64,000 bases of DNA, from the NCBI GenBank assembly GCA_001598975.1, contig BBXU01000961.1:29389-93388 (forward strand), written 5' to 3'. The notes beneath the pieces were generated by a model. That model was not told where the DNA came from. It saw only the letters and a list, made by a program, of their open reading frames with translations, and did no database searches. The stretch comes from Parachlorella kessleri. Taxonomy: Eukaryota; Chlorophyta; Trebouxiophyceae; Chlorellales; Chlorellaceae. The position numbers and the translations under genes are program-made. This document shows positions 35,701 through 46,892 of this stretch, piece by piece. Position 1 is the stretch's first letter; every line of letters starts with the position of its first letter.

Positions 35701-38700
35701 GCAGCAGCAGCTCATCAAATGCCTGCAATTGAAATCGCAGCAGCAGCGCTGGCAGCGTGATTGGTCAATAGCCTCGTGTGTGGGCATATGCCAACAAGCA
35801 TGACCTAGGAGGGGTTTGGCGCCCGTGGCAGGCATGGAATGCCTCGTATGTGTGCAGCCGCCAACAACTGGGCTTCTCCCAAGTACCATGAGATGTTATG
35901 ATAAAAGAAAGCCAACGCAGCAGGCAGTTGCATCGGTGCGAGAGCACTACTAGATGAGTGCCCCTCTGCGCAACCTTCCGACCAAGAGATAAAGTCAACA
36001 AGGGTCCCCAAGCAGATATATAGTCAGGCAGCCATCATGAGCAGCCGTACGAAGGGTCCCCCCAGTCTTACCTGGAAGATCTCCCTGCTGGGCTGGTGGA
36101 TGGTGCACACCACGCAGCGGCCCAGGTCGCTGATGCGCCGCACCGCCCGCATGACAACAGCAGCGGCGCGGGCGTCCAGGCCGGAGGTTGGCTCACTGCA
36201 GGCATGGTGCCGCTGGGGAGGGTCACGGGGGGCTACTCCTATGGAGCCTTGCAGAAAAGGGTACGACCAAGCCACCAAAGCGCCGCGGCTGTTGCATGTC
36301 CAAATCGCGCCCAGATGCCCCTGGGATGCAGGCTGGCCGGCCAGATTTAGGCCCCAGGCTGTGTATATCTGAACCTGGCACGCCACCATGAGGCGACCCC
36401 TCCACAAATTGGCAGGGGCGGCAGCTGCTGCTGAGAGGCGTGCAACCCACAACTCAAACTGCGCCACAAGACTCACTCCATGAAGACGATGGATGGGTTG
36501 GCCACCAGCTCCACCGCAATGGTGAGCCGCTTGCGCTGCTCCACGCTGAGCCCGCTGAGCCCCGGCAGCCCCACCCGGGCGTGCCGCAGCCCACCCAGCT
36601 CCACCACCTCCATCACCTGTACAGGGCAGCAGGGCAGCAGGCAGTGCCACACACCGGGTGGGTGTGCAGAGAATGCAAGCCAAGGTGCTGGGGAACGCGC
36701 TGCTAGCTAGCTAGCTAGCTAGCTAGCAGCATGCTGTGCCCGGACTGCCTGCAACACGACAATGCTGGCTGGCGGTGCACCGCGTCGGTTTTGGGGAGGG
36801 GTGGAGCTGCCAGAGCACCAAGGTTTATGCGGCAACTGTGAAAACCGAAGGCGTGCCGCCTCCCTCCCTGCTTTCGCGCAAGGCATGCGTGGCTAGGTAG
36901 GCCACAGACGACGGCCAAAGCCGTCTCTGAAAGATAGATTCCATGTCCCTGCGTGCTTGCTTACCTCCTCTACATAGTCCTTTGCTGCCTGTGATGAGAT
37001 GCTGGTGGGCAGGCGCAGGCGGGCGCTGAACAGCAGCGCCTCGTGCACGGTGCTCTCAGGAACGTGAATATCAGTCTGCTCTACGTACCTGCAAGGAAAG
37101 GACGTGCATTTGTGTCAGGCACACTGGTAATGTGTCATGCAACGCAACCAGTGCGGACAAAGCAGAAGTAGCTCTCTTAGACGCTGGTGCAGTGGGTAGC
37201 ACGTGCAGGCTTCGTATGTCTTACTCTCATTCAGCGCGCCTACAGCGCACGTCTGGGCATGGGAGGTGATGGGAAAAGCCAAGTTGTACACTTCTATCAC
37301 CCACGGTCCACACTGACCCCATCACACGGTTGAAGGTTTCTGCGCGCTGCGGGTAGCCATTGATGCGCACATCGCCAGTGATCTTGCCACCTGCATGCCA
37401 AGGTGGAACGACACGACTCATGTCATGCATGTCACGGTGGGCAGGCGCGGCGAGCCAAAGGGGGCCAGGTGCCTGGGCTGCGCAGGTGGCACTGGAGCGG
37501 CCCGCGGAGCCGTAAGCTCATGCACACATGCTGGAGGGCACTGCACGGAATATAACTCCTACGGCAGCGACGAGATGATGCTTGCACCTTCCGGGTAGCC
37601 CAGCTTTGGCATGACCAGGTCAACTAGCTCCCCTAGGCTATGCCAGACACTTGGCTCCCCGTAGTCACCCTCACCTGTCTTACGCAGTGCCAGGACGTCC
37701 ATGAGCGTGCTCTTCCCTGCATCCACACAGCGGCCCGTCAGTCTCCTGGCCTCTCCCCCGCCTTGTGGCTCAGGTTGCAAGCACAGAGGCGGGTGGAGCA
37801 CCACCATGAAGCTGACCCTCCCTCTCCCTGCACTCCGGCACCGTCTTGTCACCGCTATTATCTGCCCGCGTAGGCCCACGAGCCCAACCCAGTACCCAGT
37901 ATCTACCCTCCCTGCCAGGACTGGCACTGTTGCCTCTTCACTGCTGTCACCTGCCCCACTTGCTCTCACGAAATAGATGCTACTCCAGTATCCTTGCCTT
38001 CTACTGCTTGCTGGCTATGTACACTTGTTATTGCTTACCTGCCCCGCTGGCGCCCATGAGCGCGGTGAGCACCCCCGGCCGGAAGCAGCCGCTGATGCCC
38101 TTGAGCAGCAGCAGCTGCCTGGAGTGGGGGCTGTCGTCCCCCGTGGTTGACAAGGAGTCCTGCAGCGCCAGGCAGCACGCCGGCTTAGTCAGGCAAACTG
38201 GGCCGCAGGAACATGGATTCCTGCCACGGCTTCAGCGGCTGGCTGCAGAAAACAACCCACACCTGTGACAGAACCTGCCGGTCAAGGAGTGCCCCATGCA
38301 GGGGCCCGCCCATGCCAACATGCTTGCCGGGGTATGAAAGGGAGTCCCAGTGCATGCCACGAGCAGGCAGTACAGCAGGACGGCTGCTACTATGGCAGGC
38401 CCAGGACCCACCTTGGGCAGGGGCACGCTGTACTTGATGTCCTGGAAGGTCATGGTGACTGGCTGGAAGGGCAGGGTGGACCCCTTCCGCGGCTGCGCCG
38501 GCACGCCCCCCTCCTCCACGGCACCAGGCGCCGCCGTGGCCGGGCTGGGGGCGCGGGAGGCGGGGCTGGCCTGGGCAGTCGGGCTGTCGCCCGTGCTGGC
38601 GTCGGAGATGCTGGACACCACCTTGGGCACCGCTCCCCTGCTGGAGCCTGCGGCAACCGGCAGGCCAGCCTGGGTTGGTTCTAGGTTTGATGCATGGTAT

Positions 38701-41700
38701 CATTACAGGCACTGCGGGCAGATGGGAGCTTGCGGAATGCAGCTTGCTGGCTGGCAGGGTCGGGTGCAGGACGGACGGTGGACACCATGAAGGGCCGCAG
38801 CCAGGTTGCCAAAATGAGGAAAAGGCAGCCAGACTTGCCAAGATAAGAGCCAGCCAGCATCTCAGGAGCCGTGTCAAAGTGTTAGCTCCTCGAGGGCACA
38901 CATGCAGGAGGCAGCGCTCACCTTCTGCCCACGCCTCCAGCTCCTCCTTCTTCAGGACCAGCCTGGCGGCGGGCAGCGAGAGGTAGGTGCAGGCCAGGGA
39001 GAGCAGCAGGCAGTTGAGGATCGTGGCCCCGATGCCCCACCCAAACATGGCGATCCACACCCAGTGGTAGCCGGTCTGGTAGCCCCTGCAGCAGGCACAG
39101 CAGGCCGCGGCACCTTAACACACAAGCTGCAGCAGGAGCAGCCCCCAACACCCACAGGATTGTGCTGCAATTTGGAGGTAAGCAGGGCATACGGCGCGTT
39201 CGTCACAAAAGCAACCGGCCTGCTGCACGCCCACCCGCCCTTTCAGTACCCTAACCTCAAGCGTCCGCTTGCTGGTGTCTCCTCCTCCCAGCCGGCCACC
39301 TAGCGGTAGTCCAATCTTCCAGCTATACACCACCCTGGTGGGTCAGTGACAGCCTTGCCAAACCTGACACTCAACCTTCTTGACCAGGGCGGCCACTGAT
39401 CCTCGTCTCAAACTGCATCCTCCCTACACCTGTCCTAGCCCCACCCACCCACCCACCTCTCGGTCATGTAGAACTCCCCCAGGCTGGTGTCTGCCTCAGG
39501 GGAGGGCCCGCCCCAGTCGCTGCTCTCAAACTCATTCACCACCAGCCCCCTCACAAAGTAGGCCACGGGGTTCGCCCAGTCTGCGCAGGCAGTTGGGTGC
39601 ACAGGGACACATGTGGGGTCGTCTTGCAGAGTAGCATGGCCTTGGCGATCTGTGGTGAGGCTATGACGACAGTAATTTGACAGGGCTTGAATAATTGTGT
39701 AAAGCGTTCTTCCGTCCTTGCGACTGGCTGCAAGGCACCCGTGCTGCTCAGCAGGGAGGCGTGTCGGGCATAGACTCACATGCGCCATACCAGGCCTTGG
39801 GCAGGTTGTTGCGGTTGATGATGAAGCCAGAAGAGATGGTGAAGATCATGATGCACAGGTTCTGCAGCCACATGTTGGGGATGTATGGGGCATGAGACAT
39901 TCCAAGGGGTGCAATGGGGCTCATACAGCTCACATGCGGCTGCAACCCTCACCTCCCCCTCATGTCTGTGAGGAAGCTTACTGGGCAGGGCAAACAACGT
40001 GCAATGCTTTACGTCAGGTTGTACCCGGATGTACAGCAGACTGCATGGGATTGAGTAGAACCCACACTATTCATCCACAAACTCAAGCCAACGCTGTGGG
40101 CACGCTTTGAGGCCGCATGTCTGCCCTGGGCGCTCGACGACCACCAATCCTCCCTCCATAGCACCTGCCCGCCTTGCTAAAACCCACCAGCTCCCACCCC
40201 AGACCATTCAGCACCACCCTTGGGGCCCCACCTGCAGGGCGTTGGCCACGGGTATCTTCCTGGCTACGGCCGCCAGCAGCATGAAGAGGCTGAGCCCAAA
40301 CAGGCCGCACACAAACATCATGGCCCAGAAAGCCAGGAGGCGGGCCGAGGTGACAAACCCTACCTGCACCGCACAATGTCAGAAAGAGTGGGATGACGCT
40401 GCAGCCCCTGGAGGGGATCCACATTGGAGCACCGTTGCCTAGTGTTGAGCTGCCGTCGTATGGCTGGAGTTGCCAGCGTGCAGGCTGTTGCATGGAACTT
40501 TGGCGCAGCCAACCCCATGCACAGCTGGGCAGCGCAGCAGATGAAAGGCACTAGCAAGGGCACTGGGTGTCGTCCTGGCCAAGGCAGGCATGGTCTACTG
40601 CAAACGTGCACGTGAGGCATTCGCCAGCAAGCCAGTCTGTAGCGACATGCACGCAGCATGTAGCTGAGTCATGGTAGCTGTCGGGCATTAGCACCAACGC
40701 ATGTCCCATACCCCGATGCACCAGTTTTAGTCATCACGGGCTGTGCAGTGGCAGCCATCCAAGCGACCATGACTCACCATGAAGTACACCATGAGCGTCC
40801 AGATCCAGGCCTCCGTGAAGATGAGTGGCACCTGCAGCAGGATCTCCGGCAGCGCAAAGCAGTAGCCGGGGTAGAAGTGGGCGTCGCGCTGCTTGAAGTA
40901 GATGGGCAGGCGCTCGATCAGCAGCCCGGGGGCGGCGAAAGATACCACCACCTGCGGGCAGGCAGGCACGAGGGAGGAAGGTGGCACGGTGGAAGTGTGG
41001 TGGGGTGGGCCAACACTTGGTTTAGGGCTCCCAGGCAGACGGCCTGCAAGGAATATGCATATGCTTCCCTCTCGGGAAAGTGCATATTAGCGAGCCACAG
41101 CAGGGAAAGCAACCCAGGACAGGCGCAACCTGTTTGCGGCGCTCACAGGGAAATCAGGAATGGTCGACCAACAGGGGGCCAGCGTGTGCTGGGCACCACA
41201 GGATGTGGCGTTGTAAGTAGCTAGCGCGGTGGAGCAGACGGGCTACTAACTGTGCGGGAGGAACGCCTGACGCTGGCGTCTTGCCTGGGTCATGGTGCTG
41301 AAGAATAGCACCGACATGAACATCTGGGCGTCTTCCAGGGTCTGCTTGCTCTCCTGGAGGAACAGCGTGCCCACCTGCACCGCAGAAAGCAAAAAAGGCT
41401 GGCGCTGCATACCTGGAGGAAATCCAAATCGGAGCATTGCGGCCGCCAAGCGACTAGCCGCCATCGTAAGCTGGAGTTGCCAGCATGCAGGCTTGCTGAA
41501 TGTCTGTAGGGTTAACGCTACACCCAATGCAAAGAAGCACCCTATGCAAAGACGCTGGCCAAGGACCTGCTCACCGCAAACCCCATGAAGGTACACTGCA
41601 GAATGCGGATGGCGATGAAGGCACTGTTGCGCCAGAACAGCATGCCCTGGCGCCGCGCATTGGCCAGGAACAGGGTCCACTGCGGCTGGCCATACCTGCA

Positions 41701-44700
41701 GCAGAGGCAGGGAGGGGGGCCAAGGTGGGGTGGCTGCTCAGCCCTGGTGGGAAGGGCTGCCGGGGTCACAGGAAGGGCTGGGCAAGGCTATCTGACCAGC
41801 AAGGGTTGATTGGGATGCACTGTCTTGGTGGTGCACCACCAAATCGCCACACCCGGAAGCAAGCCAGACCTGTGCATGCATAAGAGAGTGACAAGCCCTG
41901 GGGCCAGCCAGGTTTAGCAGCGCAACATGACACCCACTTGTGTGTGGCAAGCTGGCCGTGCCCGTCCTTGCGGAGCTCGGGGGCCTCCTGGAGCTCCTGC
42001 AGGAATGCCGCGCCGTGCTGTGTCTTGCGGTACGCGGCCGCCACCTCCGCCTCGCCCACATAGCGGTACGGCGCCTCGCCCGCCCAGTACAGCTGCATGA
42101 GACAGACACCGAACATGCATGGGGGCGTGGATGGCGTCTGTGGAGGCGGCTGACCGGGTCACCGGCGAGCACACAGCTACCCAGTAGAGTGGTGGCCGGC
42201 CGTTCGATCCGGTTGGTACAAACCCTGGCTTCCAAGCCAGGGGCCTCTTAAAGCATCTAACCCTGGTAGGTGGGAGGGTGTCCTTGGCAGGCAGGCAGGC
42301 AGGCAGCAGCCGCAGCGTCCCCTTGGCAGGCAAGTTGCAGGGCAAGAGTGGGCGCAGCACACCACCCACTCAGCGACATGCCTGGCGCCCGCGGACGCCC
42401 TACCTGCTGCTCGCCGGGGGTGGTGACCTCCTGCAGGAAGTCTGCTGCGCCCTTGTCGGCGGGGCACCTGAACCCCAGCGTCTCGAAGAAGGGCAGCACT
42501 TGGTCGCTGGGGCCGTGGTAGACCAGGCTGCCTTGGGACAGCACCTGCGAGCGGGAGAAGGCCAGGAGCTTGAGGCCGGCCACTGGGTAGGCTTGTGTAG
42601 AGGCGAACGACGGTATGAGGGGAGCACAAGACGCTAGGGGAAGGGCCAGGGGAGGAAGCAGTTCCGACAGCACCCGATGTGTGAAGGAGGGCCAACATGC
42701 ATTGTGGGTAATGACACACATCCGCTTGCGTCGCTGATTCAAGTCAAGAGGGCAGGTCCGGGGTCACGTTGGCCAGCCAGCGCACCATAACATCATCGAA
42801 GGTGTTCACTGTTTCTGGGCTCGGCTGGAGAAGGGACACAAGGATGGTTGCCTGCAAGGAGACAGGGCGCAGCATATGGGCTTGCCCTTGTGCATGGGAA
42901 CCTAACCTGCCCATGGCCTCCAGCCAACCATGGTGCATGTCACATATTTTGTCCCACTAGCACGCAGACAGCAAGGAGTCAGGGCAGCAGGCAGCACTAC
43001 AGTACATGCAGCAACGGTGCAACCCCTGCTTTGCATGGCATGATTTAGAAGCAGCGGGTCTTACCGAGGCGGTGTGGCACAGGGCCCTCAGGCGCTGGCA
43101 GATCTCCAGAGTGGTGGCACTGTCAAGGCCAGTGGAAATCTGCACCACAACAGAAGCAGCCATGCCACAGCATGTAATCTTTGGCCCAGTATGTGTGGAG
43201 CGCTAGGAACGGCCCCGCGCAAACAATAGTCTCAACTTGCTGTGAGGCTTTGGCAGCCCAGCTCGGGCTCTACAGCAACCCACCGGGTACACCAGTACAC
43301 TACAGTCTGTGTGCCACAGCCTGTGGTCTGAGCTGGGAGCCCTCCTACAACTCCACTCCCCTCACACCGCTCACAGCATGGAAGGCAACCCCACCATGGT
43401 TTTGCCGAGCAATTTGGGCACCAGCCAAGAGCATACACATAACTGGTGTCATACAAGACCACCTGGCGTCAGGTTTGTCCCTACGCAGACATGCAAGCAC
43501 TAGCGCACCTCATCCAGGAAGAGCACTTTGGAGCGCCCAACATACATCTCCCCGGTTGTCACGCGCTTCTTCTGGCCTCCAGAGATGCCGCGCAGCATGC
43601 TGTTCCCCTGCAGCGCTTACAGTCTTCGGGCTGGGAACTACATACTTGCCGCTAGGGCCTCTGAGCCATGCACTCTTCTGCCCACCCAAACCACCGCTGG
43701 GGAGCCACCCTCCGGCTAGTGTGGGGATGCCAACTTGCCGGCACACTATGACCCATCATGCTCCTCCCCAGCATACCAACCACACCCCTGCTCCTCTGCC
43801 AAACAGCCCGTGCTTTAATCGTTCTACTCAGTCCCCCAAGGCCTGCGACCTCGCAGCGTCTGTCCGACGCACGTATACGTCAGGATGCCCTCCGCTGCCA
43901 CTGCGCCAAATGGCACATAGCAGGTCTCAGCACGTCCCAAAGCCCGCACCAACCAAAAAAAAAGTAACTCACCACCAGGGTGTCGGCACATCCTTCCAGC
44001 CCCAGCGTCTTGAGCGCAATGTCTGTGGCCAGGTTCTCCCTGCCCGTCTTGCCCAGCACCGCCATGTAGCCCGCCACAACCGGGTCGGGAACAATGCCCA
44101 GCTCCTTCTCTCGCTCCTCCAGCTGCACCTCCGCGGCTGCAGCGGGCAACACACCTTGCCTGTTTGAGTTCCTCAAAAATGGTTACTGACGCACGTGCTT
44201 CCTGGTCCTTTTCAGAGGGCAGACTCTTGCCGTTGGGCAACACACCTGCTAGTTCGTGTAACTAAAATTGGTTGCTGACGCACGTGCTTCCTGGTTCCTT
44301 TGATGGAGCATACCCGACGGCACGAAGAATCTGTGTCGCTCACCAACGAGCGAGTGCCCAAGGAGTGGGGGGCCCATGGATGGCTATGGGAAGTTGCTTG
44401 CAGCAGATCTAAACTGACCAGAGTATACTGATACAGGTGTTGTTGACCAACAACTCACCCTTGCGGGTGCGGGAAGTCTGGCACAGGGCGGCAAAGTCTG
44501 CAGCAAGACAACAGAGCTTCTCTCTGGCTTTGTATTCGGGGCACAGATTTGGTTGGCTGCACAGCTTTGCCTCGCTCTGCCTGGCAAGCGAAGGTTATAA
44601 AATGAGAAGAACGTACAGGCTCCGCACGGTGCTGGACCTGTTTCGCTCAGCAGGCTGCATGCGGGTGCTTGCATGCTTGAGAGGGGCACCCGCAAGCTGG

Positions 44701-46541
44701 CAAGTTCAAGTATTGAGACATCCGAAGCCCTTCAACCCACCGAGCGTCTCCCTGACCGTCAGCTCGCCTGCACAAAGGGCACGAAACGTCTCAGCCCGCG
44801 CGCCTAATCACTTACAAACTTCCCGCTGCCACCCGCAACACTGCTGTCTGACCCACCCCTGTCACTTGCATTTCCACTGTCAAAGTTCCCGCCGATCCCT
44901 GTGTACTACAGTAAAAGTTCCAAGCTGGACACTTCCCTGCTCACACGCTCGGTGCAGCAAGGCCCATGCTGCAGGCGCGGTCTGGCACACACCCAACCGC
45001 ATGACCCTCATTCACACAAGCTAAATGAGTGCAGACAGCCCAAGCACCCATGGCCAGTTCTATGTGATCGCACCCACCAAAGTGTTGATCAACCTGGCTG
45101 ACGTAGGCAGCGGTGCGCTCCACCACAAACTGGTTCATTGACAGCCCGTTGTAAGTCAGCTCCTCGGCTTGTACCTGCAGCCAACCTCACCATTCCTGAC
45201 GCGCAACTCTTGAGTTTTGTCGCTGTAGTCCTTACCATAGCCTGGCCTTAGCCACCACCCAAACACCCAGCCTGAGCCCTAGCCCAGGAAAATCACAGGC
45301 GGGAGGGCAAGGCCGTCTTGTGTAGACTTCTCCCTATACTGCTTGGCAGTTGCCAAAAGCCAAGCAAGGTTCATGAAACAAGCTCGCCGCCTGCTCCACA
45401 TGTGGACTGGGTGGTCACCAACACTATGGCCGTGGGCAACCCCCCACACCGGCTTGCTACTCACCCTGGGGGCGCGCCTGCCCTTCAGCTGCCCCGCCAG
45501 CGCGCGCATGAGCGTTGTCTTGCCGCTGCCCGGCGGGCCCAGCAGCAGCGTCAGGCGGCGAGGGTGCAGCACGCTGCTCACATCCCTGAGCAGGACTATC
45601 TCCTTGATGCGGCTGCCAGGAGTGCCGCTGACTCGATACCTCAGCCGCTGCAGCTAGGCAGGAAACCAGATCCATTGACCAGCATGGGCAGGCGGGGACC
45701 TTAACACAACCCAGAGGGACAGTACTAGAACTAGCCCTCCCATCCCATGCAGCACACCGTGGTGAGCATCCAAGCGACCTTGTAATTTGCACCGCATGGT
45801 ATGTGTTGCCTAGTAACCAGCTGGGCCACGTCAGCTCACCTCAAGCAGGCCCCACAAGTGCTTTGTAGCATTGAGGGTCCGCGGCTGCTGGACCGACACC
45901 GCTGCCAGCACTGACAGGCCCTTGAACCGCACCACAACATCAGCCATGGGCACGCCGGCCCTGTCAAATCTTGCCCTGACCGCGTGGAGGATGGCCTGCA
46001 GGGGAAATGCAGCTACCGGTAGGGCACCCTTGTCTGCATTATGCTGTGCGAGCTGGGGCTCAGAATGGGGAGTTCTCGTTTGCTATCAAGGTGGGCACAG
46101 TAACTGGCACAGGAGCTGCAACAGCAAGAGGGGTCACATCCCACACACCTGCGTCTCGTCAGTGACCTCCTGCCTGCCTTGCAACACAGCTTTGACCAAT
46201 CCCTCTCGCTCCAATGCTCCCATGGACCGTGTCTTAACCAGCCGTGGCTGGCCATCAGGTCCCACCACTACCACTTCCTTCTTGGCCAGCACAGCCGGGG
46301 CTTGTTCCAAGGCCGCAACCTGCAACGCAAGGCAGGAAGCTCGCATGGCATGTAAGTGCCCTGACAGACACATATGCGACGCTCCTTGGACGCAACTAGC
46401 GCACAGCCAGCGATAGGTTGGTACCTTGAGCTGCCACTCGTCCCCAGTGGTCCCTCCTCTGGAGAACTCGTTCGCATCCTGAGCAGAGTCGGTGAAGGTG
46501 CCATGCAAGGGTGTAAGACCAAACTGACCGGCACCGGCCAT
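32723..46541 (-). CDS. Full-size ABCG transporter of the pleiotropic drug resistance (PDR) type
   Basis: A (NBD-TMD)x2 exporter of about 1,450-1,500 residues in about 34 exons, probably at the plasma membrane. ATG at 46541 ([14 protein letters not shown]); first exons 46425-46541, 46149-46319 and 45840-45995 ([15 protein letters not shown], the family's pre-NBD motif). Exon 45465-45653 has Walker [17 protein letters not shown]. Exon 45078-45174 has the Q-loop region AYVSQVDQH. About 43508-43608 holds signature and Walker B ([22 protein letters not shown]), then STGLDSATT. The H-loop position reads LLQPSPE, as usual in NBD1 of this family. TMD1 spans about 41700-38920, followed by a Ser/Pro/Ala linker (38411-38648). 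NBD2 has Walker [20 protein letters not shown] split by an intron (38045/37709), [37 protein letters not shown] and [14 protein letters not shown]2 runs from about 34643 to the end, closing [12 protein letters not shown]. Substrate unknown. Several introns carry duplicated sequence, listed separately. Confidence 0.92.
36702..36728. repeat. CTAG/TAGC tetranucleotide microsatellite in an ABC intron
   Basis: About six units of a 4-bp palindromic repeat in the intron upstream (in gene order) of the exon around 36477-36617. Confidence 0.9.
40361..40494 (-). repeat. Acceptor-proximal intron block, copy 1 of 2 in the ABC gene
   Basis: The intron sequence just before the acceptor of the exon around 40232-40362 is related to that at 41378-41497. 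Shared words on the plus strand: ACCTGCACCGCA at the splice site, CCTGGAGG-ATCC, GGAGCA, GCCG-C-TCGTA and CTGGAGTTGCCAGC(G/A)TGCAGGCT. Order and spacing are conserved. Confidence 0.65.
41378..41497 (-). repeat. Acceptor-proximal intron block, copy 2 of 2 in the ABC gene
   Basis: Partner of 40361-40494, immediately upstream (in gene order) of the acceptor of the exon around 41295-41378. In both copies the last intron bases read TGCGGTGCAG on the coding strand, so the duplicated segment runs up to the splice site. Confidence 0.65.
41499..41569 (+). pseudogene. Antisense copy of a plastid-E2 intron-exon fragment inside an ABC intron
   Basis: This resembles 27394-27447, the acceptor and 5' end of the fifth exon of the plastid E2 gene. 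Both start AATGTCTGTAGGGT, continue CGCTAC, TATGCAAAGA-G and end CTGGCCAAGGACCTG. The copy carries about 17 extra bases that look like a local repeat (ACCC-ATGCAAAGA twice) and several substitutions. It is antisense to the ABC gene and lies only a few bases from the donor at 41574. It cannot encode anything useful. Confidence 0.7.
42223..42242. repeat. Perfect 9-bp inverted repeat with 2-base spacer
   Basis: CCCTGGCTT, two bases, AAGCCAGGG. It lies in an ABC intron and could fold as a tight hairpin in either strand's transcript. Not a tRNA anticodon arm, because the symmetry does not allow a 7-base loop. Confidence 0.7.
44145..44310 (-). repeat. Tandem duplication (about 89-bp period) beside an ABC splice acceptor
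   Basis: GGGCAACACACCT then GGTT(A/G)CTGACGCACGTGC and CTTCCTGGT-CCTTT occur twice. The second block starts at 44181 and 44270, 89 bases apart. The inner copy ends about 10 bases from the acceptor of the exon starting at 44136. Both copies are intronic. Confidence 0.75.
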
Positions 46542-46892
46542 TCAAGCCCTAGGAAGTTAGGCACTTAGAGTGATTGCGTGTGATCACCCGAAAGATCAGT
46601 CAATATGGATATCACGATGCAAAAGCTGTGGGCAAATCAGAAAACAACCCGCGGGCTTCCTTCGGTGTAGGGTCGCGCCTACGAGGTACCGCCTGCGTAA
46701 GCAGGTGAGTAAGACTCCAGCTGGCAACAAAGGTCCTCACCCGTCTGACCACGGTACCTTACTGGGGTCAAGTGCCGAGCAAAAACTGGTGCCATAAGCA
46801 GCAGCTACAAGTTCAAGTGTTGATCAAGCACACCAACTGCACCACAAGCTCTAGGCCCTTTCAAATCTCTCTAACAGGCTGTGTGCCAACCT
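46542..46892. other. Short interval between the kinase 3' end and the ABC transporter start
   Basis: About 350 bases separating two minus-strand genes: 3' end of the kinase transcript and promoter of the ABC gene. No gene or clear signal is visible. Confidence 0.45.

Noticed and set aside
42190..42270. Apparent tRNA-Pro-like segment with a strong central hairpin
   Set aside because: The hairpin is perfectly symmetric with a 2-base centre, so a 5-bp stem with 7-base loop cannot form; no acceptor stem was found.
46570..46797. 75-codon frame between the ABC transporter and the kinase
   Set aside because: Sits in a 350-base promoter/terminator interval, has no recognisable motif and no second exon.
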